Position numbers and translations under genes: made by a program. From Cephalotus follicularis (lineage: Eukaryota; Streptophyta; Magnoliopsida; Oxalidales; Cephalotaceae): a DNA stretch of 64,000 nucleotides. Numbering within the stretch: the stretch's first letter is position 1; each line of letters begins with the position of its first letter. The notes under the pieces were generated by a model. That model ran no database searches. It worked only from the letters and a program-made list of their open reading frames with translations, and was not told where the DNA came from. This document shows, piece after piece, positions 32,296-45,500 of the stretch. The DNA lies in assembly GCA_001972305.1 (NCBI GenBank), contig BDDD01001617.1, forward strand, positions 62,001 through 126,000. Direction: 5' to 3'.

Positions 32296-35277
32296 TGTAA
32301 CACCCCCGATTCAAAACCGTGATCACTCCCGATTCGGGATCAGTGTGTCACACAAAACTGAACTAAAAACATATCAAAAATCTCAATCTTAATCATCATC
32401 AATACGTGGTGGTTCTAAAAATCTGAAAACATGTATAATCATGGAACATAAACTGAATCTGAAACATAATCTGAAAACTCTATCATAAACCAAAATGTCA
32501 TAATCCAAAAATCACAATACTGTTCAGATAACTGGCCTATACATGACCATAACACTACTAAAAACATAACCGGATCAAACTCCTAGAATGTCCTCTGACA
32601 TAGGGTAACTCTCTCATCACACTTGCCTCAGAAGCTCCTGATAACCTGCCGCATGGAAAACAAAAACGCGGCTGAGCAAACCTCAGTACGGATATAGAAT
32701 CATAAAACAGTTTACGAACAAAGCAGAACAGTTATGAAACAAAACAGCACAGTTACGAATCAAAACAAAACAATTACGAAACAAAACAGAACAGTTACGA
32801 AACAAAATAGAACAGTTATGAATCAAAACAGAACAGTTACGAATCATAACAGAACTGTTATGAAACAAAACAGTAAATAGAACAGTTACGAATCAAAACA
32901 GAACAGTTACGAAACAAAACAGAACAGTTACGAGACAAAACAGAACAGTTACAAGTCAAAACAGAACAGTTACGAATCAAAACATAACAGTTACGAATCA
33001 TAACAGATTACGGAACAAAACAGATTTCGAAACAAAACAAAACAAAATATTTTAAACATTCTTTATAAATTACCTCATTAATTTTCGTATAAACCAAATT
33101 CATAACTTTCGAAACATAAAGCATACTTTTCAGAACATAAAGCATACCTTTCAAAATCATATAGTTTCATACTTTTCAAAACATAAAGCATACCTTTCAA
33201 AATCATATAGTTCCATACTTTTCATAACATAAAGCATACATTTCGAAACATAAGTTTCCATAATTGAGCATCATAACATATCACATATCATAACACATAT
33301 AGCATGGGAGGTGCTACTTCCACATGCCAAATAGAATTGAAGTGTACGGCACTACACAAACAATTCCCATAGCATATCACATAACATATAACTAGGATCG
33401 ATCCATACGCCTCAATCACAAATCCTATCCAAGGATATCACAGAGAGACGCTGTAAACTAATCACACCGTTACGGAAAGTGTCATGTCCCCGTGCCAGGC
33501 CTACGACATGCGTATGGTACTCCCCATAGGTGGGTACAAAAAGCTCAGTATTTCACCATTTCAAAACATTGATTTTATCACAATCAATTTAAAACACATA
33601 ACAAACGGTTTTCCAAAACATATTCATAAATCGTTATCAAACGATATAAACACGTGCTTTCATAATTGGAAAAATCAACTCATTTAATTCCATAGTAAAG
33701 AGATAATTTCATAACACTTCATAAACATATCATAGCTAAAGTCAGAAATATTTAAGTCATAGAAATATCAAGCGACTTTATTTTCAAAATCCAAAACATA
33801 ACATAGTTCATAAACCAAAATGGGCATATTCATACAACTGGATTTATTTCAAATAAATATCCGGAAGTATCCAAGAAGAGAGTATCAAAGAGCAGAAACT
33901 CCAAACTTATTCATAACAGAAAAACTGAATTTATCAAAACCCAAAACAAAGGATGATAACCAAGGACGAAGAATCCGTACTTTATTCATAAAAGTAAAAC
34001 TAACTTTTTACTATAATAAAATCAATAGGAGGGTATCAAGGAACGAAACATCCGTACCTCATGCGATCACCGAAATAACCTCAAGAATATATATATCGAT
34101 GATTCTCGAGACCGCTCCTTGGTTGTTGCAAATATCTAAAAGAAATAAAATCGTTCTCATAAGCACTTGAAATAAAATCAGACCTCGACTCATGGGTCAC
34201 TGTACACTGATTATGACCATATAAGATAATGATAGGTTTGCTAAGTCCGATTTACTGAAGTCTCATCTAAACATAATTTCGGATTCACTAATTCCAAGCG
34301 GTCGTCCAGGTCATTCAATTTCGAATCATAAAACTGGTTTAGCTCATAATATCGTAGTAACAGCTACAGAAATACATAATTCAACATAAAACATAATTTA
34401 ACGGAGGAAAGTTCAGAATTTACCGAAAGCCGACGGAATAGAGCACAGAGCCATAATCACACCACCGAACTAGAACGGATCACACCTATACGAAGAACGG
34501 AGTCAGAAAAACTGTCTAAAATGTGTCGTCGGAGACTGCCGTCACGTGGGCTCACGTGTCGCCGCTGGCCGGCGCGTGTCTGTCAGGAGCGGTCATCGGT
34601 CAGACACTAAAAATGGCATGTCTGAAGCATTGGAGGTTGGGGATCACATATCCGGGTCGTGTTTGCCACGACGCCACCGCATTTGGCCGGAACAGACACA
34701 TTTGATCGCTGTTGATTTTGTCACCGATCTGCATTTCTGACGTCGCCAAGGGTTGGTCGGGTTCGCTTCATCTCGTGGCCAAGAGTCCGGAGCAGGAGAA
34801 TGACGCCAAACAGATGAAGGAAAGAGAAGTCGTCACGCATGCCAAAGGGGCCATTGGCCGGTGCAGGGATGGCGTACGGTGTGCTCAAGAGGCTATGGGG
34901 GTTCGACCGGTACCTTCACCGGCGTCATATCGGTACTGACGCCGATGGCATAGGCTTAGTGGGAGAGAGAGCGGGAGAGAGTGTGGCGGGGAGAGAGAGA
35001 GAATGTGGGAGAGAAACCAAAAAAATAAATATAAAATAGTTTTTTTTTTAAAATGCCGAAAATGGTTTTAACACTTAAATAAAGAGCCAAAATTGTTTTA
35101 TTTATTCATAGACTTGATATCAAAACCCACTAGGCTAAGGCTAAAACCCGCTTATCCCATCCAAGAGCAAAACAAACAGAAAATGGGCAGTCCACATAAC
35201 CCAAAAAAAAAATCGGCAGCCCACACGAAACGTATCGAAATGTCCAAAAATTTTATGCAGAAAAATGGGATATTGCA
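32296..35277 (-). mobile_element. G-family solo LTR, TSD GCCCA
   Basis: 2982 bp from TGTAACACCCCC to ...GGGATATTGCA, flanked by exact GCCCA (32291-32295 and 35278-35282). Colinear with the G LTRs but more diverged. It has an expanded 21-bp array, a 60-bp-scale duplication (about 33110-33250) and CACGTG-type words where G has its 22-bp palindrome (34551-34568). Confidence 0.92.
32700..33010. repeat. 21-bp minisatellite in G-family LTR
   Basis: About fourteen copies of a GAACAGTTACGAAACAAAAC-type unit with period 21. The G LTRs have only a few copies at the same place (about 5990-6040). Because 21 is seven codons, the minus strand reads as a heptapeptide repeat; this is a by-product, not a gene. 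Confidence 0.85.
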
Positions 35278-35282
35278 GCCCA

Positions 35283-35776
35283 AAACAATCGCGGATCGTT
35301 ATTGAAAGAATGGTTATTTGTGTTAAATGGTATATCTAACTGAAATAGAAGATTGAGACATTAGTGTTAATGTGTTTTTATCTAGCAATAAAAACACAGA
35401 GAACACGTCTCTTTCTCCGGTGCTTTTCACATTTCCTGGTTTCTCTCAAAAACATGTTTTTCTTCTGGGCTTTTGAAGAACAAAGAAAACACAGTAAAAC
35501 ATAAACAAGAGTTGAAAGGTTGAGAAGCAATTGTGTCAGAGATTGGAGCTTGGTGTGGATACCTTGGATGCCTACTGTACTTGGAGGCTAGAACCAGTAA
35601 CAATCAAAAAAGGAACCGCTTCGTTATGTGAGTATATTCTGCCTGCTCTTTCTATTGTTTTATATATGTTTTCTAACTGTATATACATGCTCAAAAGATC
35701 CTGGAATGAACTATATGTCTTGCTGATCAAGAGATGATAGCGGTTTGTAATGGGTTTCAAGAATCTTGTTTTTTAT
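35283..35776. other. Unassigned stretch, probably LTR remnants
   Basis: Between a solo LTR and copia B gag. The left part should be the tail of family X. The rest has a pyrimidine-rich block (35405-35470) and the phrase TGTGGATACCTTGGATGCC, reminiscent of a copia LTR end. No primer site or coding region found. Confidence 0.35.
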
Positions 35777-36394
35777 TTAAATCGCCATAAGTTCCAACAC
35801 AATCATGTAGGTACCTAAACCAGAGGCACCAGCAGTGGAAGCAAGAAACTCCTTCCAGTCTCTTTTCCAATGTCCTTGTTTTTCACAGAAGAAGCAAGCC
35901 CTCTTCCTTTTAAGCCATTGAATCCTACTCTTAGCAACACCCCTTTGACCAAGCGGCCTCTCCATTAGAGTTTTACCCTTGAAACTACCCTTCTCAGAGG
36001 TCGTTCCATCAAATGGGAGAGGCATTATAGATGAGTTCAACCCATCAAGGTCAAAATCTACCTCATCAGTCCTGCACTGTGTGCCATACAACTCCTTGAG
36101 TCGCATTAGAATGACACGCAATGTCTGTAAATGCTCACATTGCCTTTGCAATTCAAGCACCATGCCTTCAATCACGAGGTAACGTGCTCGGTCTTTGTCA
36201 AACCACCACTTGGACACCATAGCCTTGTGGTCCTCAGACGGGTTGGTACCTAGTACTGGTGGTTCCTCAATCACAACATGACAAATATTTAAGCTTCCTA
36301 AAATAAGGAGTAGATTTTGCTACCAATCAAGGAAATTTGGCTCATCCAGTTTATTAGTCTCTAAGACTCTAGCAATAGCGGGGCTGATAGACAT
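35777..36394 (-). pseudogene. gag: Copia gag (copia B), nearly open
   Basis: It starts at ATG 36394 (MSISPAIARVLETNKLDEPNF), the standard copia gag opening. One in-frame TAG (36320-36322, codon 25, after LDW) interrupts it, and then the frame stays open for about 180 codons to 35777. The middle holds HKAMVSKWW and LQTLRVILMRLKELYG, usual in UBN2-type copia gag. The zinc knuckle is CFFCEKQGHWKRDW, CX2CX4HX4W, with the last Cys replaced by Trp. Downstream genes are missing. Gag would form the virus-like particle. Confidence 0.85.
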
Positions 36395-37644
36395 TTTGCA
36401 AAGTATACACAACCCATAGGAAACATTTAGAGGTTATTAGCAAATATTCCATTTATCATGTTACTACCATAACACTTGGTCATTAGTTCTTATGGTTCCT
36501 CCCACTATTCTAATCCTATCCCACGCCTCCATGTGGAATTCGAGAGATCTAATCTCCTAGTGGTGATTGGAATCTATCTCAACAAGTTATGGCCTCTACT
36601 TTAGCATAACAAACCATAACACCCAAGATAGGTAGGCTCACCTGGCAATTTACACAGCTCGGGATCCAATCCCCCATGCTCGTGTAAGATCCAAGCATAG
36701 ATTCGGCCTACCAGCTCAATATGATCTCAGCTTTAGCATGACAAACCATTAGAGCCAGCATAGGTCAATACCCACAACCCTCAAAGAAATATGCACGTTT
36801 TGACACCCACACGTTCCAAGTGCCAAATCATTGCTATTTCCATGCAGTTCCTTGCAATGACGTTGACATGGCATCTGACAAATTGCAGACCTCGGCTTTA
36901 GCTTGACCATCCACAACCTGCCCATGCCACTCAACGAGGACTATGGAAGGCCACGTCGGGTCACTCCTAGTGTCCCTAGCATTTATGACTTATTATTTAA
37001 AACTTGGAGGGATTTAGGTCTCACATTTTTCTTAGCCAATCCATTAATTAATTCATTGGTTTCTTTAGCCAAAATCAATAAATTATGACTTAAATGCAAT
37101 GAGGTGTTTGGACCAATGTCAAACATAAAATAAAATGGCTTGGCTAGGGAAAATTCTATAGTGATTCACAGGAGCAAATGTGATCACTGGGTTATTACAT
37201 AGACAACCATGCATTCACGGCCTTCATTTCTGGTCTTGCAACTTCCTTGATCTTTCTCTCCATCCTCCATTTGATTCTCCTCCTTTGCTTACAAACATTT
37301 AATAAAATTACATTTAAATTTTAAAGAAGAGAATATAAATATAAAGAGAAGATAATCTATCCTATAGAGGAATTATAAAATAAGGAATTAAGGTGCTCCA
37401 AGCCACCAAATTACAAACCAAATAAAATTAATAAAGAAAATTAAACATCCACAAAAGAAACTGAAATCAAGGTCAAGTCCCATAGCCTACCATCATGCAT
37501 ACACATCAAAAAATATATCTAATATAAATTTTGAATGAACACATATCCATTTTAATTTTTTATGGCTAATCGAATGAAATGTGGCATAATATGGTATAAC
37601 TCCCACTAGATTAATCAAAATCCAGCATCTACTGGGATTACATA
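36395..37644 (-). other. Copia B leader (non-coding)
   Basis: No gene found. It aligns by eye with the leaders of copia A and C (for example CATCCACAAAAGAAACTGA near 37446; the ATCTCCTAGTGGTGATTGG block near 36549). The match with C ends near 37600-37644, at ...TGGGATTACA. Confidence 0.6.
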
Positions 37645-37998
37645 CCATAATTCCAAAAATCGTGTATATCTCGTTGAAAGTGGCAACGCTTTATCATAAG
37701 CATCGGCGGTTACCATCTAAGCGTCGATGCTTTGTGTAATAAACAGCGCTTTAAACAAAGTGTTGTAGCTTAAACCATTAAGTGTAGATGTTCTTCTCAA
37801 AGTGCCAATGCTCCATAGTTTTCGCCAGCACTTAACACATACCGTCAACGCTCTGTGTCTAACTGTCGACGGGTTACTCGAAACAGTCGACTGTTAGACA
37901 TCAACAGGATGACACAAACAACCAAAATGATCCAAAACAGCTACAAAAAATAAAAAATAAAGTTTAACTAGGGTTGATTATTTGGCTTTGATACCAAT
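37645..37998 (-). repeat. Primer-site leader with palindrome cluster F
   Basis: The minus strand reads TTGGTATCAAAGCC at 37997-37984, a variant initiator-Met primer site, directly next to the LTR starting at 37999. The adjacent 37690-37900 holds decayed palindromes: AAGCGTCGATGCTT (37721-37734), CTGTCGACGG (about 37863) and CAGTCGACTG (about 37887). Here the cluster lies outside the LTR, just downstream of the primer site. Confidence 0.65.
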
Positions 37999-40024
37999 TG
38001 AAGGAAAAATACCGAGTTTATGGTCATTTTAGGCATTAGATGCATAGGATGTATAGCTTTAATTTTCATTAAAGTGACTCCAAAACAAAAACATCCCATA
38101 AACTAACTCCATAAATGATCACAAACAACCTAGGATCACTAATAAACAACCCAATCAAACAAAACATTCATACATAGAAGGATAGAGATTATACCGAGCA
38201 ACCAACTCCTTCCTTCAATAATCAATTTTGAGACTTCAAGCTTTAACTTAGGAACAGACAGCAGCGGAATAACCATTGCAAATCCTATATGTCTAATCCT
38301 AAAGTAGGATCAATATAGGAGAAGTAGTGCTCAATGAAAGTAATACACCACCTATAGAAATCAAGTTGTGGTATTATCGATTAATGGTATTGAGCTTCCA
38401 CTCTTTTCTCTTTTGTTCTCTAATGTTCTCTTAGAACAGAAAGACAGACTCTCTCTCACTATGCAAGACATCTAGGTTCATGCCAGTCCAAAGAAAACGT
38501 GTTCTCCCTCTCTCTTATACATTCATGCATCCAATGATGTGATCCACCAAATGTGGATCACCATTAAGCCAGCCATAATGAAAACGTGTTTATGGGATTT
38601 CATTCCATGAATACAAATCCTGTTTTCCATCCTTGGCGCCATATCCATTCCTAAAAGACATGACTTATGGATTTTCCATTTTGTTGTTGCATGACATACG
38701 AGTTTCCATATCAAGAAAAGGTGTTGCCTTCCATGCAGAGAAAACGCATGTGTCTTTCATCATGCAAGCTTGATTCCAAATCAGCTAGCCATGCAACCAA
38801 TCAAGAAAGAGATAGATAAATAATATAAATAATAATCCAATTATTATTTAATACCATACTCATACTAGTATGCTACGTCAACTAATCATTCATGTAACAT
38901 CACTAATGCATCACAATATAACATGTGCCATCACACGTTATAAAACAATACGATATCTGTATCCAATACATATACTCGTGAGGCAGGACCCGAAAGTCTG
39001 GAATTAAATGGTAACGATGGTATGTTACTATGCCTTGCTCTTAAGTAAACTCACCATAAATAGTCATTGACTATTTTAAGACCCTGAACCTATGACTATC
39101 ATATTCCGGGTATGTAAATTAATCCCTTGATTAATTTCAATATTTAAGTCTGTTTCTGATGCATCCGATACTTTATCCTGATGACAGTTACCGTGTACTA
39201 TAATCCCTCGTCATCCTCAGCCTCGATCACGTCCTAGGGTAAGGATCGTGTCAACCCTAGATATGCCGGTATCTATAAATCTGTAATTACCATCATGACT
39301 ATCGACAAGCCCTTCCAGAAACCCTAAGTTCCAACTCGTCATAACCTGGCCATGTATTTCAAAGTCCACAATGAATACAGATACTATAGAGCCAATCACC
39401 CTCACATCAGGTGTGACGATCTCATGTTGCGAACTCACTTACATTCACATAAATCCTGCAACATCCAAAAGCTGCCTGTTTGCCAGCACTGCAAAAAAAT
39501 TGGGTAGGACAAAAATCAAAGTCAGATAGTCTCTATGCAATGTACAGTAGCTGCTCAGGTCTAAGGATCAGACAAGTCCACCAAGAACTTCTAGACTCGT
39601 AGAGCCTATACGCTACTGTCTCAGATGGGAAACTCTACTGACACAGGATATGTGACCATCCAAATAGAATATCGATGGTGGGTCAAGTTCAGTGTACATG
39701 CTCCCAGCACTTACCCTGCATTAGCTTTAGGGTTGAACCCAAGTGGCAATGAGATACTCCACTCTCCCATTCGCGAGAGCAAGCATAACACGTCAAGTGT
39801 ATCCAGTTCACTAATGCCAAAAATAATGAACCTATGACTTGGAACAGTTTAGTCACATCAAATAAGGAAGTCGCTCCCATAGCCCTTTGCTCGAAAACCA
39901 ACCCTTTGATGTGACAGGGCACCTTATATGTAAGCAGTGACATGCTTCAATTATGTGATTAAACATATATAGTTATGCCATTAATAAAATATAATTTGCA
40001 CAATGTAACATGCATAGAACAAGA
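37999..40024 (-). repeat. Copia-type LTR
   Basis: It begins TGAAGGAAAAATACCG next to the primer site and runs to copia C at 40025. Parts (39080-39310, 39550) resemble 53920-54190 and 54390 (TACAGTTAC...TATAATCCCTC, CAGGTCTAAGGA). The right end may be ...GCATAGAACA (40021), but copia C starts three bases later, so the boundary is unclear. Confidence 0.5.
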
Positions 40025-42522
40025 TGTTAGAGTAGGGGTGTCCCTGCATGCCACGAGGTGGTTCTTCATAAATATATATGTATGTATGAGATGCACTCCT
40101 TAACTGTAGATATCTCTTTAAGCCACGGGCAGCTACATGTGTGTATATTACACTCTCTATTTATACAATCTGAATTCCTTTTTATGTTTTATAGTGCATA
40201 TTCAATCAACAATGGCAAACCGCTATATGTATATCCCAAACCATCTTAAATGGATCAGGTGATCGACATGTCATCCGAGTACACATATAGTGCCCTGTCG
40301 TTCGAGGGGTTGGATCTCATGCCTGAGAGGTTATGAGAATGATATCCTTACTCCCTTCTGACATAACGTTCCAAGTCATAGGTTCACTTTCTTAGGGCAA
40401 TTGTCGAACCGCAAAGACTTGCCATATTATGCTTGCTCCCGGGTTTAGTGGAGGATGGATCATCTCATTACCATTTAGATTTATCCTAAAGCATAATGTG
40501 GGGTTCGTGCTAAGGATCATGAGACTAAACAGACCCACCATAGGAAACCTATTTGGAAAGTCATACCTATGTCAATAGGATTCCTATAGTCTCGGTAGTG
40601 TATAGGCTATGGTGACTAGTAGACAATTCGTGGAGCTACATTGTATCGTTAGACCTGAGTGGCTGGCATGCGTTGTGTTGTGACTGCTTGGCTTTGATTT
40701 TTTCCTTCCCCAACACTAGCCACGTGTAGTCAAAAGGGTTGTCTTTGGGCCTTGTGGGAGCTTCATTGAGATGTATAGGCGAGTTCACAATAAGGGATCG
40801 TCACACGCATATGCAGGGTGATCGGCTCTATATTATTTATGTCTGTTGAGACTCATAAAACCCTGATAAGGTATAGGCAAACTGGAAATGGGGTTTTCGG
40901 GGCAGTTTTTTGAAAGTCTCAATGCATACGTAAATTTATAGTTAATCGCGACTTTACCTAGGGGTGACATTATTCCGAACCCTAGGTCACAATCGGAGGT
41001 AAGTATGACGTAGGATACAGGACCCATATGCCGATGACTTGATAAAGTACTTGTTTAACTGGATGTCCTTATAGACGTAGTTGATTCTACGGATCCGGTG
41101 GGTGATGGCATTCACACCGGGGCTGTTTTAATAGCCGGGGACTATTGGGATAGTCGTACCAGAACTCATGGGATATTCTGAGAAATTTATAGTCGTACCA
41201 GATTCAAACTGGGCTTTTGGGTCCCACCTATTTATTGGAAAAGCGATGCACACTACACACATGCTAGCTTGGCGGGAAATCTTGTTTTAACTAGAATATA
41301 TTAATTTGACATTAGTGGTTTATTTATTAATTTAACTTTACCACAATATTGTCAAATTGATATATTAAGAGAAACCACAGTGGGAGTATGTTTAACATAC
41401 CTTGTGCGGGGTGCACATAATTAAAACAAGAGAGAAGCATTATGTTAATATATAATAAAGAGAAAAACAAAAGTTGACTTGGTCTTCATTAAGTCTTCTT
41501 TTCTTTGCTTTTGGCGCCGCGTGACAAGCCAAAATAGGGGAGACGCACGATACGCATGCGATGGCGCCTGGTGCACGCTTCTGGCCGGAGAAGACGAAGC
41601 CTTCGGCGTCGGTGGCCCAGAAAGCAGCTGTGCTTCCATCCACGGTACTCTCCTTTGTCATCTCTCCCCAATTTCTCTTCTTCTCTCAGTTTTGAACCGT
41701 GATGCGTTTTGTGTCACACCCACTGCCGGCCTTTTCTTGCGCCGTAAGTGGTCTTGGTAGGTGGAGCCATGCTTGGCTCTGCCTATTTTGGCCTTAGACT
41801 AGGTTTGACGGGCGTTGTTTGGCCGGGTTTGTGCGCACAGAGTCGACCCTGGTGACTTAGTGTGTTTTGCGCGATGACTCGGCGTTCCGTGCTGATTCAC
41901 GGTGAGTCTTGCATTGGGTTGTGTTGGCCATGCTTTGTAAGTGCCGGTTGTGGCAGTGCGGTGTTGCGGCGATCCTGTTTTCACCGAGTCTCCACTACCA
42001 GTGGCTTTATCGGGTGTTTGTCATCCACATATTTCACCGCCGGTCAATGACGCGTTGACGAGTCACACTGAGTCCAAACTCAGTGGGTCACCGCCGCTAT
42101 TCGTCACCTTTCGGAGTGCTTCTCAGTGCGTCTCCTCCAGAAATGAGCTGATCAGATTTTTTGGAGTCCGTTGGTGTCATTGTTGAATTTTTCATGGACT
42201 TGCCGGAAACTGGCAGTGGTGCCTGCAACCGGCAGTTGTTTCGGCAAGCGTGTAGCGGGAAAGTGACGGAGTCTCCAAGGTTGGTATAGTTCCTAATATT
42301 TTGTTTTTTGTTGTTTACCGAATTGGTTTCAGTTAAGTGGATGTATGCTTGACTGTTTTCTTTTGTTCGGTTGAATATTAAACGGAGATCCTAGGCGCAT
42401 AGATTTTTGTTGTAAGATGTAATTGTGAACCTTTACTTGCAGTCTTAGTATTTTTGAAAAATTAAAATTATACACACTTGCATCCTAGACCCAAAATCGA
42501 CCAGGACCCCTCCCGGGTTCCA
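40025..42522 (+). repeat. Copia C 5' LTR
   Basis: 2498 bp, from TGTTAGAGTAGG to ...GGGTTCCA just before the primer site. Only 40025-41247 can be compared with the 3' LTR. The rest includes a GC-rich part (41500-42290) with GAGTCGAC/GACTCGGCG words and the hairpin CACTGAGT-CCAA-ACTCAGTG (42066-42085). Confidence 0.82.
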
Positions 42523-42527
42523 ATAAG

Positions 42528-42539
42528 TGGTATCAGAGC
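42528..42539 (+). other. Primer binding site of copia C
   Basis: TGGTATCAGAGC, complementary to initiator Met tRNA, five bases after the LTR end. Confidence 0.9.
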
Positions 42540-43976
42540 GATCCGTTTTAATATCAATTGGACTTTAATTTTACTTTTTGGTGACTACTTTGGAATGATT
42601 AAAGTAGCTGGGATTGTAATTTAATTCCCTTCCCATTGTTGTTTTATAAAATTAAGTTTTTCTTAAATCGAGGGAAACTAGATTTTAAATAATTTAGTGG
42701 GAGTTTTATTGGAATATCGACAATCTTGAGATTATTTTGAATTGTCATCGGAAATTGAAATTGCTTGTGTTTATTTATTTCTATTGTGGATATAGATTTA
42801 AATGTCTTATGCATGATGGTAGGCAGTGGGATTGAACCTAGCTTTTGGTTTCTTTTGTGGATGGTTTAAATTGCTTTATTTTCGTGTACTTTATTTGGTC
42901 TGTAATATGGTTGCCTGCGAGCACCATTTCTTCCTTTTTTGTGTTATTCTCTTTCTCCCTCCATTTGTATTCTATTCTTTATTTTTTAAATGTATTTTGT
43001 TAAATTTCATTTTTGTAAATAAAAGAAGAGAAGAATCGGAAAGGAGCTTGTAGAGGGAGATCAAGGAAAATGCAAGACAAAGTGAAGGCCATTTATGCAT
43101 GGTGCGTTTTGTAATAAAGTAGTTTTAATAGTTCTCCTAGGAGACCGAGGGATTACATACGCTCGTGTGATCTCTCATAGTTTTCCATTTATTTCTATGT
43201 GGATCATAGGATGTATGAGATGGATGTTTACTTTTTGCAAACAATCCAAACGCGTCAAGCATAATAAGCCGTTCCAAATGGATTGGAAGATTAAAATTGA
43301 TTTAATAAACGGCTTTGGTAACTTAAAATTTGATGAGACTTCAAATTCCTCCAAATTGTAAATAATAAGTCCATAAGCGGTGGGACACAAGGGTGTCTTG
43401 TCATTGGCCTTCCACGACTTCGTTTACTAGTATGGATATATTGGGGAGAGCACTGCCCAGCAGAGGTACCCGGTATGACCATTTCTACTAAATTTCAGTA
43501 CTGGGGTAGCACTGAAAGGAAGTAGCCATGTTTCGGTACCGATGACACTCTCATGGGCGGGTATCAAAACGGGTCTATTTCTTTAAGGGTAGTGGGTCTG
43601 ACATATAATGAGGTCATACTGTCTGTTAGTGCCCAGCATGGGACTGTATGGGTCGTGCGGCCGAGATTGTATTGGATCTTGCATTTCAAGGGCGAGGGCC
43701 TAATGCAAACCTGATGTTAAAAGCCTACCTATTCGGTATTATGGTTTGTCGTGCCCAGCTAAGAGACCGTAATATGCGGGATAGATTCCGATCCCCACTA
43801 GGAAGCGGGTGCTTCCCGAATTCCACATGGAGGTGTGGGATACGACCAGAATAGTGGGAGGAGCCATAATTACTAAAGACCAAGAGTTATGGTAATAACA
43901 TAAAATCGAATGATCTGCTAAATTACTCTCTTGTTTCTTCTAATAGGTTGTTAGATAACATATTCTATATACTCAA

Positions 43977-44560
43977 ATGGCAGACAACACCTTTATTTGG
44001 CATGTTTTATATTTTCTTAAGCGACATAATCCACGTTTTTTGAATGGTTGCGTATAGTACTCACGAGCATGAGAATTGTTCATGTTATGCCTGAAATACC
44101 CCCTACATTAGAGATCAATGCATCTGACCATCACAAGGCCAGGGTGGCTAAGTGGTGGGACGATGATCATAGACCTCAATACATGGCGAGTGTTGCCTTG
44201 ATGCCAAACTGGAAAACACTATGTATTTTTCATAGACCTTATGTGTCATGTTGATACAACTTGAGGAGTTGTTTGGCACACAGTCAAGGACTAATAAGGT
44301 GGGTTTGGACTAGTCTGGATCAAAACAATCTGTGACACCTATTCCTTCTTCTGTAACAACCTCAGGGAGAGATGGATCGAGAGGATCCAGTTCCAAGGGC
44401 AAGGAGCCCATAAAGAAGAAAGAAAAGGAATCACTTCACGTGGTTTGGGGATGCCATTCATTAGAGGATTAAATAGCTTATTAAGGAGATATCTTGCTTC
44501 TGTGTGGGAAGTTAGGACAATGGAAGAGAAATTTTGAATAATTTCTTGCTTCCATTGCAG
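43977..44560 (+). pseudogene. gag: Copia gag relic (copia C)
   Basis: It starts MADNTFIWHVLYFLKR and continues in another frame with MPEIPPTLEINASDHHKARVAKWW, matching the gag of copia B (HKAMVSKWW). A decayed zinc knuckle follows near 44497-44535. Several frameshifts and stops. Confidence 0.75.
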
Positions 44561-45244
44561 ATGTTACCTTGGGGTTAGGTACCGTCATATTTTTCATATT
44601 CCACTTAGCTTACAATGTAAGTTCAATTTCGGTTGTGTACTCAAGTTGTGAGACTAACATTTGTAACTCTTTGCAGGATGCTAAGAGGAGCTAGGCAGCT
44701 GGGAGCTGAGGATGCAATGGACCTATGACATGAAGATCAGGGATCTACTTTAATGTTGTAGGATATTTTGATTTGTATATATATGTAAAGCAATGTGGCT
44801 TTTGTATATAGACTTATCCTTTGTAAACATTGTTAAGAATTAACTGTTCTAAACTTTGATTAGCATATCCAATGTATATTTTGTAAAGCTGAAAGCATTT
44901 TATTTATTATAAATGGATAGTGGCTATTATTTTCTGGTTGTGTATCAGTCAGCAGTGATTAACTAGATAATGGGTTTTAAGTCTTAAATACTAATCAAAC
45001 AATAGCACCAGCTATTGAGCAAGGATGGACTTTTGGACATCCAGGACAGGGAGTCCCTTCTAACATGTACACCATGTTTCCTTGGTGTAATGACCAAATC
45101 TTCTTTTCTCCAAGGATGGAGATAAGAAAGTGGACATATTGTAATATATCCACACTGACATTAGTAGTATAGTGTCATACAATGCACGTGAAGGTTTTCA
45201 CTACTACATTACTACCATACTGTGATTCATCACGGTTTCGGTAA

Positions 45245-45500
45245 GTGTTTCGGGTGAAACACAAATCTGAATCTTTTGAAAGAGTTAAGAGATTTAGATA
45301 TGAAGTAGAAATGCAAACAGGTAAACCCATTAAAGCATTACGTTCTGATTGGGGAAGCGAATACCCGTCTGCTGAATTCTTGGGTTATTTGAGAGATAAT
45401 GGAATCCTCTCTCAATGGATCCTTTCTGGAACACCATACTGTGATGATGTTTCCAAATGGAGGAAATTGACATTCGTCAATATGTCAAATCCATTATATC
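45245..45500 (+). pseudogene. pol: Copia integrase fragment
   Basis: The frame reads FRVKHKSESFERVKRFRYEV, GKPIKALRSDWGSEYPSAEF, then NGILSQWILSGTPYCDDVSK. This is the end of the integrase catalytic core (rve, PF00665 type; usual LRSDRGGEY and GTPQxNGVxER). The second catalytic Asp (in RSDWG) is kept, but the NGVSERRN box has decayed. The frame ends at 45613 after unrelated residues. 44561-45244 holds no readable domain. Confidence 0.85.

Noticed and set aside
35600..35660. Consensus-like splice donor (GTGAGTAT) suggesting a host exon
   Set aside because: No open frame upstream and no partner acceptor; the surroundings look like LTR remnants.
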